A stretch of DNA of 64,000 bases from Timema cristinae. Lineage: Eukaryota > Arthropoda > Insecta > Phasmatodea > Timematidae. The stretch lies in NCBI GenBank assembly GCA_039000515.1, contig JBCFYV010003508.1, forward strand, positions 47,267,265 to 47,331,264. Direction: 5' to 3'. The position numbers and the translations under genes are program-made. The notes beneath the pieces were generated by a model, which was not told where the DNA came from, ran no database searches, and saw nothing but the letters and a program-made list of their open reading frames with translations. Positions within the stretch are counted from its first letter, which is position 1. Each line of letters opens with the position of its first letter. Shown one piece after another: positions 34,301-43,000 of this stretch.

Positions 34301-37270
34301 TGTTTGAGAACCACTTATCTAAAGTGCATTAAGGTCTCATGATTGTATGACACAGTGGTTCGCAACCTTTTTGAGCTGACGCCCCCTTGGTAGATTATCA
34401 AATTACCACACCCCCTCCACTCCAACATGTTTTTTTATCTAATGCCACGCCCACACTTCCCAATATTCTTTGAGACAATTTAAAAAATCTTGGCCTTTAT
34501 CACTTCTTTATACAAAACCCAACCTAACATTGTCAGCGTACGGTACAAATAAATTGACTAAAATTAATGTGGGGGGTGGCAGAATTTTGTTTTTATCAGT
34601 TTTTGAATATTGGGTCTTACAAATGCAACTATCTCAGGAAAAAATTAGCTTACTTTGGAAAATTAATTGAAAAAAAATAACGTCTTCAATCTTAGCTGAT
34701 TTTAACATAATTTCCAAATTGTTCCACGGCCCCTAGAAAGTACTTCACGCCTCCCCAGGGGAGGGGGCCGCACCCCCAGGTTGAGAACCACTGGTGTAAC
34801 AGTTGGCAGCACTAAATCAATTAGAGCTAAAATTGGTCTTTACCCTTATTCCCCCCGTACCTTTAAATTAATCTCCAATAATAAAAGGGTTTGTTAGTTA
34901 GTTAGTTTGTTTGTACCACAGTAGTAGTATATATGTTATGTTTTTCAGGCCAACTCCGTGTTCAAGATCTGAGGATGGTGCCCGTCTCTAGACTTTCTCC
35001 AAAGAACCAAGCAGAGGTAAAAGAGTTAGGGCTGATTCACACAGAATGCTATACTATGCTATGGTCCTTCTTTCCCCTCCTGGATTCACTGTTGCTTCTT
35101 TCTGGTCTGCTCCAGTCAAGTTAAGTCATGGCATTCTTCCAAGATGTCTTGTGGAGGTTTCACTTGTTTCAATACGGAGCCCAAGCTGCATAGCTATGCG
35201 CAACTTAAGATGCTCAAGATGGGAGATGAGAAAATTTGCCGGCCAGCAATCGGGACAAACATAGCGCGGCGTAGCAAGCATAGCTTAGCTTAGCTTTTAG
35301 TGTGAACTGGCCTTGAGGTGTTTCGGTGATAAAGAGACGCTCTTATTGGTTAAGTTTTATTTTAAACTAAGATCAATTTACAAAAATAAGCTAGATATAA
35401 TATACCTTAATATTAACTTTCCAAATATTGTTTTACTGCCTTCATAAGCGTCAGAACCGTCCGGGCAATATTTATAAGGTTATATCGTGAAGCGATTGTT
35501 CAGGGAAACTTTCCAAACAAATTAAACCATTAAATTAAGATAACATTCTGAGAAATGTGTAGCTCGGTAGAAATTCTAAAAATCTTTTAACAATTTATTG
35601 AAACTATCTTTTAAAATTATTACTTATGACTCCTTTGGTTCTCAGCCATTGGCCTCCTGAGTTGGGAAACTCTGAATGGAGTTCAATGATGGTTTTCCTT
35701 TTAACGAATTGAACCAATCAAACTATTAATGAGCCCCTACGAATACATGTTTGTTTTTTCAGGTTCATATGTTCATGAGCCAGATCGTGGCATGTCCTGT
35801 GCATGTTTCTGCCGCAGGATATTTCGTAGTCGGCAAAACACAAATAACGGCGGTAAGTGGTTTATTAAATTATCATTTTATATTTGTCAATAAGAGGGAG
35901 GAACTTTGATAAGGATACAGCCAAGCGCTAGACGTAGGTCTACTGGGGATATCACGTTCGCTGAAAAACTAGCGCAGAACAGAAACGTAGTCACGTGACT
36001 AGCTCTAAGCCAATCACAAGATTTACGCTTAATTGGTGCGAGCTGTTCTGCTTAAGTTCAACTCTTCTCTACTCTGTCCGCTCTGCCCGAGAAGTTCTAC
36101 ACTGGTGAACCAATCAAATCTCAGAACCAACCATCTCACATCAGTGCGCATGCGCTGTAGAGCTAGAAGCGAGCAGACAGCTCCGTTGTCCGTTGTGAGG
36201 AGATTTGTAATAACCCGTTAATGTAAAGCTTGTATCGATGCATTGTATTGAGCCCCGACACAGCGTTATAATTTGAAAACATACATCGGGAGAATGATCT
36301 AGAATATATGTTTGTTACTAGATAATAAAATATGTTGATAATCAGCTGTTTTAAGTTGCAATGCATCATGGGTCAACTTACAGTGTGTGAGTTGCTGTCT
36401 CACTTAAGCAGATTCTGCAGCTCTCTATTTTCAGCAAACGTGTGAATCAGGCTTTATATTTAATTTTAATTAAATCAGTTGAAAAATGACACCTGAACAT
36501 GAGAATCGAACCCGGAATCTTAAGCTTAGCACAAAAATGTCTAACAAAGTCTTCCTCGTAGCTTTTGTTTTTATCACCACGTCTTATTACCCGTTCGGGT
36601 TGTACGCCTATATAGGCCTACTAATTACATTAATTGTTTAGAGATTAAGAGGGTTTAATTGAAAAGTGCACCAGCATTTGCGTGGAAGGCAAGTGTAAAA
36701 CCATTTAGGGGGGAAAAAACCTCAATACACCCGACTGAGATTTGAACCCCGATATTCCCACTACCAGCAGCCCAGTATAGTGTGAGAGAGGCTTTAAACC
36801 AGTGGTATTCAACCAGTGGTACGCGAAGACATTTTTGGACATATGTATAATAATTTGAGCATATTATATATATTATTTCATGATTAACACCGAATAATCA
36901 GGGACAGATTTAGGGTGTCACATCATCATCATCATCATCATCAACTGTTTTCCAACCTGTGGCTGGGTCAGTTTGGTGAAATGCCTCCATCTTCCCTTAT
37001 TCTTCTCCCCTCACTTGCACACTTTGTGTTATCTGCTCCTCCCGTCTTGTTCTTGGCCTCCTAATCCTTCTAGTTCATCCTCATTACATGTCCATACCCC
37101 ACCTTTCATCTCCTCATTATGTTAATTACTCCCCATGATAGGGGTTGCAAGTTTACTTTCCTCAACTTGTGAATGATTTTGTTAATTTCCAGATCCTAAG
37201 TTCGGTGGCCACTTACCTCATCGTGATGATCCAGTTCTCTCCATTTTTGAAACAATTAACGATGCGTTGA
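27376..37270 (+). CDS. Gustatory receptor (7tm_7), isoform A via alternative first exon
   Basis: First exon 27376-28302 (309 codons, phase 0 end at ACG|GTGAGG) has no C-terminal exons of its own before the next first exon. I propose it splices to the shared exons 34949-35016, 35763-35852 and 37193-37270, giving about 387 residues, normal for insect gustatory receptors. These are seven-helix ligand-gated cation channels of taste neurons. The N-terminus [20 protein letters not shown] is typical, as is the C-terminal TYLIVMIQF. The start is the ATG giving [10 protein letters not shown]; upstream in-frame codons lack a better ATG. As printed, the junction to exon 2 meets TGA after seven codons because exon 2 seems to lack one base. 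The other possibility is that its own C-terminal exons are missing or beyond recognition. Confidence 0.7.
28430..28994. other. Intronic, no clear feature
   Basis: A few TTAGG-like words at 28500-28530 and a weak tRNA-like SINE head near 28860-28910. Confidence 0.4.
28995..29205. mobile_element. MITE with CAAGRCCGTAGCC ends
   Basis: Left end 'caaggccgtagccag' and right end 'ccggctacggtcttgg' are inverted. The interior ('agttctagaagctctctgaa', 'gttcataagatttc') matches the elements at 45295-45650 and 56465-56728 in the opposite orientation. Confidence 0.75.
29425..29925. repeat. 29-bp minisatellite, about 17 copies
   Basis: Unit 'tctatactgcttccagagg' plus 'agtgctccag' or 'agtgctcgcg'. The unit length is not a multiple of three and holds no stops, so all three plus frames stay open; those frames are artefacts. 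Confidence 0.95.
30020..30240 (-). mobile_element. tRNA-derived SINE (family B)
   Basis: Inverted relative of 30505-30730. On the minus strand it reads head, 'cccggcacagatttatctga', then body ending 'taagctgtaggtcctc'. Confidence 0.8.
30505..30730 (+). mobile_element. tRNA-derived SINE (family B)
   Basis: Head 'agtctaatggtaagatgtcg' with 'ggtgttcaatcctcggtccc', then the same body as the minus copy at 30020-30240. The two lie 265 bp apart in opposite orientation. Confidence 0.8.
30945..31260 (-). mobile_element. SINE (family C)
   Basis: Shares 'gaggtatttaacgtg' and 'ctgattatatcagaaca' with the copy at 26205. A tRNA-like head with 'gggtttgaacccacgagcat' lies near 31180. Confidence 0.6.
31827..32753 (+). 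CDS. Gustatory receptor alternative first exon B
   Basis: Two reading frames meet near 32370: first [18 protein letters not shown] onward, then [20 protein letters not shown]. Donor TCG|GTAATG. In the corrected frame the end reads GITDS, aligning with THVMTDT of exon A. Confidence 0.85.
31827..37270 (+). CDS. Gustatory receptor (7tm_7), isoform B
   Basis: First exon 31827-32753, then shared exons 34949-35016, 35763-35852 and 37193-37270, about 387 residues. Start ATG gives [20 protein letters not shown], aligned with isoform A. As printed the coding sequence needs three single-base corrections: one missing base near 32368-32372 (GGGCGTGG where GGGGCGTGG restores GAWQYF), one extra T in a T6 run near 32714-32719, and one missing base near 34969 in exon 2. 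The second and third cancel, so about 17 residues before the junction and the first residues of exon 2 read in a shifted but open frame. The exon's total of 927 nt equals that of exon A. Either the assembly has indel errors or isoform B is decaying. Confidence 0.85.
32805..32965 (+). mobile_element. tRNA-derived SINE (family A)
   Basis: 'gtggttgacttgtctaaggc' head, 'ggggtttgaatcccggccag' B box, then the body 'gtgggcacacttcctctaaa'. Confidence 0.8.
32990..33120 (+). mobile_element. SINE family A fragment
   Basis: Second, more decayed head ('gatcgagtctgggacagttg') directly after the previous copy. Confidence 0.5.
33285..33478 (-). mobile_element. tRNA-derived SINE (family A)
   Basis: Minus-strand head 'ccggtggccgcgtggtctaa' is one of the best preserved here; a (GA)n run at 33337-33358 interrupts the body. 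Confidence 0.85.
33605..33850 (+). mobile_element. tRNA-derived SINE (family A)
   Basis: Head with 'tagaggttataatctctttc', body 'aaatgtgggttcacttcctc', tail 'cgtatagcccgaacgcaaga'. Confidence 0.7.
34092..34316. mobile_element. hAT-type MITE with 8-bp target duplication
   Basis: Ends 'cagtagttctcaaac' and 'gtttgagaaccactt' are inverted, and the flanks are identical 8-bp copies (atctaaag at 34084-34091 and 34317-34324). An 8-bp duplication is the rule for hAT transposons. Confidence 0.88.
34353..34793. mobile_element. hAT-type MITE
   Basis: Ends 'cagtggttcgcaacc' and 'ggttgagaaccactg' are inverted. Flanking octamers gtatgaca and gtgtaaca match at six of eight positions. A 66-codon open frame inside is not transposase-like. 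Confidence 0.82.
34949..35016 (+). CDS. Gustatory receptor shared exon 2
   Basis: 68 nt where 69 are expected. Acceptor 'tttttcag', donor GAG|GTAAAA. ANSVFKI, then after one missing base [15 protein letters not shown]. Without the correction, exon A runs into TGA here, whereas exon B reads [18 protein letters not shown] in its shifted frame. Confidence 0.88.
35029..35312. mobile_element. MITE 12 bp after a splice donor
   Basis: Ends 'gggctgattcacacagaatg' and, inverted, 'cttttagtgtgaactggcc', with further inner palindromic 'catagc' motifs. It inserted 12 bp downstream of the exon 2 donor. Confidence 0.75.
35763..35852 (+). CDS. Gustatory receptor shared exon 3
   Basis: 30 codons, phase 0: [20 protein letters not shown] then [10 protein letters not shown]. 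Acceptor 'tttttcag', donor GCG|GTAAGT. Confidence 0.95.
35947..36452. mobile_element. MITE, about 0.5 kb, copy 1
   Basis: Nearly identical to 43887-44390. Ends 'gatatcacgttcgctgaaaa' and, inverted, 'tgattcacacgtttgctgaa'. Interior contains 'cagtgcgcatgcgctgtaga'. No coding potential. Confidence 0.85.
36565..36805 (-). mobile_element. tRNA-derived SINE (family A)
   Basis: Body 'tgcaccagcatttgcgtgga' and minus-strand head with 'gagatttgaaccccgatatt'. Confidence 0.75.
36920..37135 (-). mobile_element. LINE 3' end with (ATG)n tail
   Basis: On the minus strand the sequence ends in (ATG)n at 36922-36945 after 'ccagccacaggttggaaaac', like the tails at 43060 and 46870. Confidence 0.7.
37193..37270 (+). 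CDS. Gustatory receptor shared exon 4 (terminal)
   Basis: [20 protein letters not shown] then QLTMR and TGA. T-Y-h-h-h-h-x-Q-F is the signature of the gustatory receptor seventh helix. Confidence 0.97.
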   Translation: MLSSVATYLIVMIQFSPFLKQLTMR

Positions 37271-37925
37271 TTAGTCTACGAAGCAACACTTTTAATTATT
37301 TGATGTAGTTTTGTCCATTGACTACAATATTAAAGTTTAGTCAAACTATTGATAGTTAATTTTCGTGGTAAACACTAGATATTGATGTAAGTGTATAATA
37401 TAAAAACCTACACGACACTTATTACTATAGCACTTGTTTTAAACCTGTGAAACAAGTGCCGCTGGGGGTGCGTGGAATATTTATCAAGGATACGCGAACA
37501 TAATTTAATAATGATTTTTTGTTACACGTTTGCTTAAAAAAAAGCTTTACTATTTTAAACTAGCCCGAGGCTGTGCCTAGGCCTCAAACAAATGATACCT
37601 GAATGCCTGATGAGGTTTATAAAGGTTTTATTGAGCTAAAAATACGTGGGAGCTATTGATATTTTTCTAGTATGACGTGAACAATATAGAGGTAGCTAAT
37701 TATCATTTATTATGTTTTAATAAAATTAACAGAATTTCTTCAGACAGTTGAGTAATTAGTTTAATGAAAACATTAGGTCAGTTTGGAAGAAAGGGTTTTA
37801 TTTGTTTAATTAATTTGTAATTAATTACTAAATAATACAGTCTGGAAATCCACGCTATCACTCGGTCATTAAGTTGTTGACATCTTGTCTGGTTTTCAGA
37901 AATGTAAAATCAGAATATAGTTTTC
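37271..37925. other. Gustatory receptor 3' flank
   Basis: AT-rich; an ATTAAA at about 37330 could serve as poly(A) signal. No other feature. Confidence 0.4.
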
Positions 37926-38315
37926 CTTAAGGTGGGATGTAGGGACGCGAGATAAGATCAGTGTTTAAGCAGTTTTTATAACAAAACATTTTTATTGACC
38001 AAAATAAATAAAATATTGCTCCAGTAAAACTTAATTTAATATTCCTTCACCTGGTGATATCAACATTTGTTGAATATCTGTCACGAGCATGGCGCATTAG
38101 ATGGGAAACTTTCCAAATGAAGAGAAAAAGGTGTTAATAAATTCCAGAAAACACTTGACAGATATTCAACAACTGTTGATATCTCCGTGTGAAGAAAATT
38201 AAACTTTAGGTTTCTACTGGAACAATATTTTATTTATTTTGACCAAAAAATGTTTTGCTATAAAAACTACAAAAAAACACTTACTTTATCTCGCGTCCTT
38301 CACCCACCTTAAGTG
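37926..38315. mobile_element. MITE with arms of about 170 bp
   Basis: Left arm starts 'cttaaggtgggatgtaggga', right arm ends 'ccttcacccaccttaag'. Long arms share 'gacgcgagataa' and 'accaaaataaataaaatatt' inverted. One half of the same family lies at 60945-61185. Confidence 0.9.
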
Positions 38316-39299
38316 ACGAAAACAAGATGTTTAGGAAATTATTCAGTCCACAAAGGGATGAGGTCACTGAGGAGTGGAGGAGGTTACATAATGAGGTTAC
38401 ATATCCTGTACTTAACTCAAGCCATTTCTAGGACAATCAAGTCTCGTAGTTTAGGGTGGGCTGCAGGATGGGGAGGATATTGACTGTTACATAAATAAAC
38501 TATAGCCACTCTTCATTTTATATTAGAAATAAAATATACATCAAGTAATTTTAAAATATTATTTACTATCACACTTACAAAACTGTAGCATACATAAAAC
38601 GAATAAAATTTATTTTCCTATACAATATTTATTTACAATAAATTTATCCTATCTCAAGACATATAATAAATCTTTGGCATGGTTTTAAACAAGGCAATAA
38701 ATATATTCAGTAAGAATAACAATATTTACTATCCGATATTAAAATACGTAATCCGCGATCTGGCAATGAAAATCTTTGCGCTTTCAACAAGTAAAAATCG
38801 CGAGTGCAACATAAAATTAACTTAAAAGGTCCAGTTCATGGTCAGACTAACGCCAAAAGTTCAGCACTATATCAAATACAGTCAAAGTCAGACTTCGTGA
38901 ACTTCAAGTTCAGCGTTACACTAAATAGACGAGGATTGCGCTTACAGTCAACCTAGTCTGTTGTTTGAATAGTCTTATTGGACAGTTTATACGTTCATAC
39001 GCGAAGCCATGGTATTGTGTTCTGCTGTTGTAGCTTTTACCAGCTGTATGATGAATATAGTGACTTTTTTCCGATGTTGGCTACTCGTTAGGGAACCAGT
39101 TGTTGGATTGTGTCTGATACATGCGATATTTGAGTCATTATTAGAACTAAGTGTATTCAGGAATGTTTTTGGTTATCTTGGGTCAATGTTCGTATAATTC
39201 TATAAACTTGGAAAAAATAGCAACATTTAACTGGAAGTCCCCTTGAAGTGTCCTTGAAGTGTTGTACAGGGTGTCACATATTTAGCAGAAACATAAGAC
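38316..39299. other. Intergenic, no clear feature
   Basis: AT-rich gap between the convergent gustatory receptor and adenylate cyclase genes. Confidence 0.45.
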
Positions 39300-39575
39300 A
39301 TTGGACATTGAATGTAAGAGAGACTAGGAGAGCATGTTAGCTCTCACAGGAGAAACAGGATTAGGAATGAAGTTATCTGTGAAAGAGTTGGAGTACAGGG
39401 AGTACATGAGAGATTAATTAGATGGGAGGAGAGACAACAGGAAGTGTGCAAGTGAGAAGAGAAGAATGGAAGCAATGAAAGGAGTAAAATGGTGGAAGAA
39501 TAAAGGAAGACCCCCCCGAAAACGGTTGTTGTTGTATGATGATATGAAGATGATGAACTGGTGAAGCCAACTTTC
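39300..39575 (+). mobile_element. LINE 3' fragment
   Basis: Translates around [20 protein letters not shown] residues and ends in 'gttgttgttgtatgatg'. It is the unexpanded version of the sequence that forms the array at 41960-42960. Confidence 0.7.
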
Positions 39576-39835
39576 ATATGACATATTTAAAAACAAAATG
39601 AATACACAGATGAATTGTCATTGAAAGGGCCTGTCATAAAAGAAGCCTAACCAACCTATTTTTTTTGCAGTCAAAATTAATAACATTTTCTTTATTATTG
39701 TTATTTTAATAAGCACTGACAATTCACACCACAAGTGACAGCTGCAGATCGTATGATGTATGAATACTTGAAAGTAGATCTAGCTGTTAGACAATGGCCT
39801 TGCTATGAAAATTGAACTGTAATTGGCTTGTGATC

Positions 39836-40048
39836 CTACAGTCTCGTAATGAATTCTTCAGGGTCACTCTGCGACTGCGTCTTAAGTTGTCCGCCCGTGT
39901 TTGGGTGGTTGTCGGAAACAAGGCGCAACTCCTCATCCGTGTCTACAAAGTAGGTCATCATGTCACCCTTGCCCTTGACGAAGGTGATTCCTCTCCGGGT
40001 GCAAGAAACACCCTCTTCCCTCAGCACCCGAGCAGTCTCCGCGGGTAC
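39836..40048 (-). CDS. Adenylate cyclase exon O (terminal)
   Basis: [20 protein letters not shown], then [15 protein letters not shown], ending EEFITRL and TAG. Acceptor 'tttttgtgaag'. Confidence 0.93.
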   Translation of the reverse strand, partial: VPAETARVLREEGVSCTRRGITFVKGKGDMMTYFVDTDEELRLVSDNHPNTGGQLKTQSQSDPEEFITRL

Positions 40049-43000
40049 CTTCACAAAAAGACCACCTCTTAAATTCCTTCAGTGGGTTTATCGTTGTCAG
40101 GACGGGTTGCAGCCGAGGATGGGGAAGTGACTGGATTCTGACATGCGGGTTTGTAATCGACGTTCGGCTTGGGTTTTTATGTTGTTTTTTATTGTACAAC
40201 TATGATATATTACAAAACGTGATGATTGATAAGAAATATTAGAGGATATGGAATAACTTGATAGATTTACTTAAACCTCGTGACAGAACGAAGTATGCAA
40301 GGAATGCTTAACAATGTCCTGACTAGCCTCTAATGTGATCCCACACGGTTTATGAACCCCGGTACCCTGGGCTCGACGGTGATTAGTCAGCCCTGATAGC
40401 GAGATACACTACTATTTAACCCGGCTTCTGTCCTGATCACCGTGAGGAATGCTGACTCTCTGTTTATGTTGTCAGCGCAAGGTTCTATTTGTTTACTCGC
40501 TAATAACAACACCTCGCAACACTCGTTTTGTCATTCACAATCCACAACACAGCAATATTAAACAAACACGCACCTCAATTTAGGCCATGTCGATTACAAG
40601 TTTTTCCTTTTAATTTAACAAATCTCGCATGGAGATGGTGTTCCAGTTGATGTAACTAACATTTAATAACTAATATGAGCATGTACCTCATAACTTACAT
40701 GCTATGCTTGTACATGGTGACGTTGACTATGCCACGTTTGGCTTAGTGTGTACAGTCGTTCATACACACACATTTGCGACACAAAACTGTATCCTGCCTA
40801 TTCCCCGTCGAGTCCATTCAACGCCATGTTGAACGCATCTCCCAGATGTCGTAAGGGTTTCCGAGAACCCACCACCCTGCCGTCACTTTGCCGTGTGAGA
40901 TTCCTGAAACAAGCCCGTGCACAAAAGTCAAGTGTCGATCACACTTACGAGGAAAAGTCTACTGACGATGAGAGGCTACTGAAGGAGAGGTCTACTGAGA
41001 GGAGAGGTCTACTGAGAGGAGAGGTCTACTGACGAGAGAGGTCTACTGACGAGGAGAGGTCTACTGAAGGAGAGGTCTACTGAGGGTAGGTCACTGGGAG
41101 TAGAGTTACCTGAGGAGAGATCATACTGAGAGGAAGCGTCCTATGAAGAGGGCAGGTCTGAAGCAGGAAGTCACTGAGAGAGAGGTTACTACGAGAGATC
41201 CTACACAGAAGTCCTACTGACCAGAGAGGTCTACTAATGGCAGGTCTACTGAGAGGAGAGTCTACTGAAAGGAGAGTCTACTACGTGGAGAGTCTACGAA
41301 AGAGAGTCTACGAAGAGAGAGGTCACTGCAGGAGAGTCTACTGACATAAGTCTACTGACGGAGAGGTCTACTGACGAGGAGAGGTCTACTGACAGGAGAG
41401 GTCTACTGAAGAGGAGAGGTCTACTGAACGAGGAGAGGTCTACTGAGAGGAGAGGTCTACTGAAGAGGAGAGGTCTACTGACGAGGAGAGGTCTACTGAG
41501 GGTGGTGTTCACTAAATGGTTCCCACGCCAATGCAGGTAGATTACCTTACTCATTCCCCACCACATTATAGTAATTATCATATGTGTAAAACCTGAACAG
41601 GTAGTAAGACGCGGTGATAATAAAATGGGCCGAGAGTTTTTTGAAGCTGGTAGTGGTGTGTGTCAGCGTGTTTAGTACGAACATTAAATCTAACCACCCA
41701 TTTCTCTTCCTCATACACAGTAACTACCTTTAATACGACCCACAGCGATGGTCGAGCGGTCTAAGGTGTTTGGTTTGGTGGGCACAGACCCACAACCGCC
41801 ACAGGCAAACATGAAATGACTCTTAGAAGCTATCTGGAGTTTATTTTTATGTTGATTACTGTCAGAGATTAAATACTTTGAGTGCTATCAATTTGTTTAA
41901 CATTTAGAAACTTAGATAAAGCCTTCATCTTCCAAGTTCGAAAATTGACAATGAGCACTTCTTAAATGGATGAAGTTTGTGAGGAGCATGTTAGCTGTCA
42001 CGAGGAGAAACACGATTAGAAATGAAGTTTGTGAGGAGCAAGTTAGCTGTCATGAGGAGAAACAAGATTAGGAATGAAGTTTGTGAGGAGCATGTTAGCT
42101 GTCATGAGGAGGAACAGGATTAGGAATGAAGTTTGTGAGGAGATGTTAGCTGTCATGAGGAGAAACAAATGAAATGAATTTGAGAGCACTTACTGTCAGA
42201 GGAGGACGATTAGGATGAGTTTGTAGGAGCATTACTGTCACGAGAAAACACATTAATGAGTTGTGAGACAACGTTAGCTGTCAGTGAGAAACACATTAGA
42301 AATGAAAATTGTGAGGAGCACTTACTGTCCATTGAAGGAACAGGATTAAGGAATGAAGTTAATGAGGAGCACGTTAGCTGTCAGAGGAGAAACAGATAGG
42401 AATGAAGTTAATGAGGAGCATGTTAGCTGTCATGAGGAGAAACAGGATTAGGAATGAAGTTAATGAGGAGCATGTTAGCTGTCATGAGGAGAACAAGATT
42501 AGGAATGAAGTTAATGAGAAGCATGTTAGCTGTCATGAGGAGAAACAAGATTAGGAATGAAGTTTTGAGGAGCATGTTAGCTGTCATGAGGAGAAACAAG
42601 ATTAGGAATGAAGTTAATGAGGAGCATGTTAGCTGTCATGAGGAGAAACAGATTAGGAATGAAGTTAATGAGGAGCAGTTAGCTGTCATGAGGAGAAACA
42701 AGATTAGGAATGAAGTTAATGAGGAGCATGTTAGCTGTCATGAGGAGAAACAAGATTAGGAATGAAGTTTGTGAGGAGCACGTTAGCTGTCATGAGGAGA
42801 AACAAGATTAGGAATGAAGTTAATGAGGAGCATGTTAGCTGTCAGAGGAGAAACAAGATTAGGAATGAAGTTTGTGAGGAGCACGTTAGCTGTCACGAGG
42901 AGAACAGGATTAGGAATGAAGTTATCTGTGAAAGAGTTGGGTACAGGGAGTACATGAGAGATTAATTAGATGGTAGGAGAGACAACAGGAAGTGTGCAAG

